From the NCBI GenBank assembly GCA_020028195.1, contig JAHWYE010000128.1, forward strand, positions 1 through 5,573: DNA of 5,573 nucleotides. Direction: 5' to 3'. This DNA comes from Nitrospirota bacterium (GTDB lineage Bacteria; Nitrospirota; Nitrospiria; Nitrospirales; Nitrospiraceae). This document shows positions 5,468 to 5,573 of this stretch, piece after piece. The notes under the pieces were generated by a model. It saw only the letters and a program-made list of their open reading frames with translations. It had not been told where the DNA came from and searched no databases. The position numbers and the translations under genes were made by a program. Within the stretch, counting starts at the first letter, position 1. Every line of letters starts with the position of its first letter.

Positions 5468-5573
5468 TAAAATGTCTCTTGGACCCAGATTATGGCTCTT
5501 GGCCACTTTTCGTGCAGCGATGGGGGCCGTCCTTTAGAGTGCAAATCTACCACAAAAAGTGTTGTTGTAGGAT
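5468..5573. other. Right flank, no gene recognised
   Basis: About 105 bp outside the element and repeat. There is no ribosome site with an open frame of useful length. CTCTTGG occurs at 5476-5482 and 5496-5502, 20 bp apart. GGACCCA at 5481-5487 also occurs in the second unit of the left repeat, so degenerate units of the same array may continue here. Otherwise I see nothing. Confidence 0.35.

Noticed and set aside
5302..5553. Minus-strand open frame over the right end
   Set aside because: It overlaps tniQ, both right-end motifs and the flanking repeat, and has no ribosome site or recognisable domain.

Overview
The window carries one complete, compact Tn7/Tn5053-type transposon of about 4.7 kb (670-5404). 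It sits in non-coding DNA beside a chromosomal-type gene for a predicted secreted protein. Protein-coding DNA is moderately GC-rich and Shine-Dalgarno sites are ordinary, so this is a bacterium. The secreted LamG-like protein and Tn5053-like ends fit a Gram-negative-type environmental genome, but nothing seen fixes the genus.

Layout: 1-398 (minus strand) is the 5' part of a signal-peptide protein with a LamG/concanavalin-like fold, running off the left edge. 399-603 is intergenic with no recognisable gene. 604-666 is a 63-bp sequence that recurs in the same orientation, 75% identical and without gaps, at 5405-5467. The two copies bracket the transposon almost exactly. The element starts at 670 and ends at 5404 with 25-bp imperfect inverted repeats (19/25) beginning TGT and closely resembling Tn5053/Tn402 ends. 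AATGCGAC motifs, the presumed transposase sites, recur inside each end: three plus one variant on the left, two on the right.

Inside are four plus-strand genes in tight order: tnsA (endonuclease, 828-1490), tnsB/tniA (DD(35)E transposase, 1502-3382), tnsC/tniB (AAA+ ATPase, 3375-4271) and tniQ (zinc-binding target adaptor, about 4252-5355). A sigma70-like promoter at 730-758 has a transposase-site motif in its spacer, suggesting self-regulation. A perfect 10-bp stem hairpin lies in the last codons of tniQ.

How they work together (from family knowledge): TnsB binds the end motifs and joins 3' ends to target DNA. TnsA cuts the 5' strands, making movement cut-and-paste. TnsC is the ATP-dependent link to the target, and TniQ picks or marks the target. 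TnsB, TnsC and TniQ have Tn5053-like sizes, yet a TnsA is present and no resolvase is, so the element looks like a TnsA-bearing relative of the Tn5053 branch. It has no cargo and no Cas genes. The most unusual signal is the flanking 63-bp direct repeat, itself built of roughly 22-bp sub-units: the transposon appears to lie in the middle of a tandem array that may be its target.
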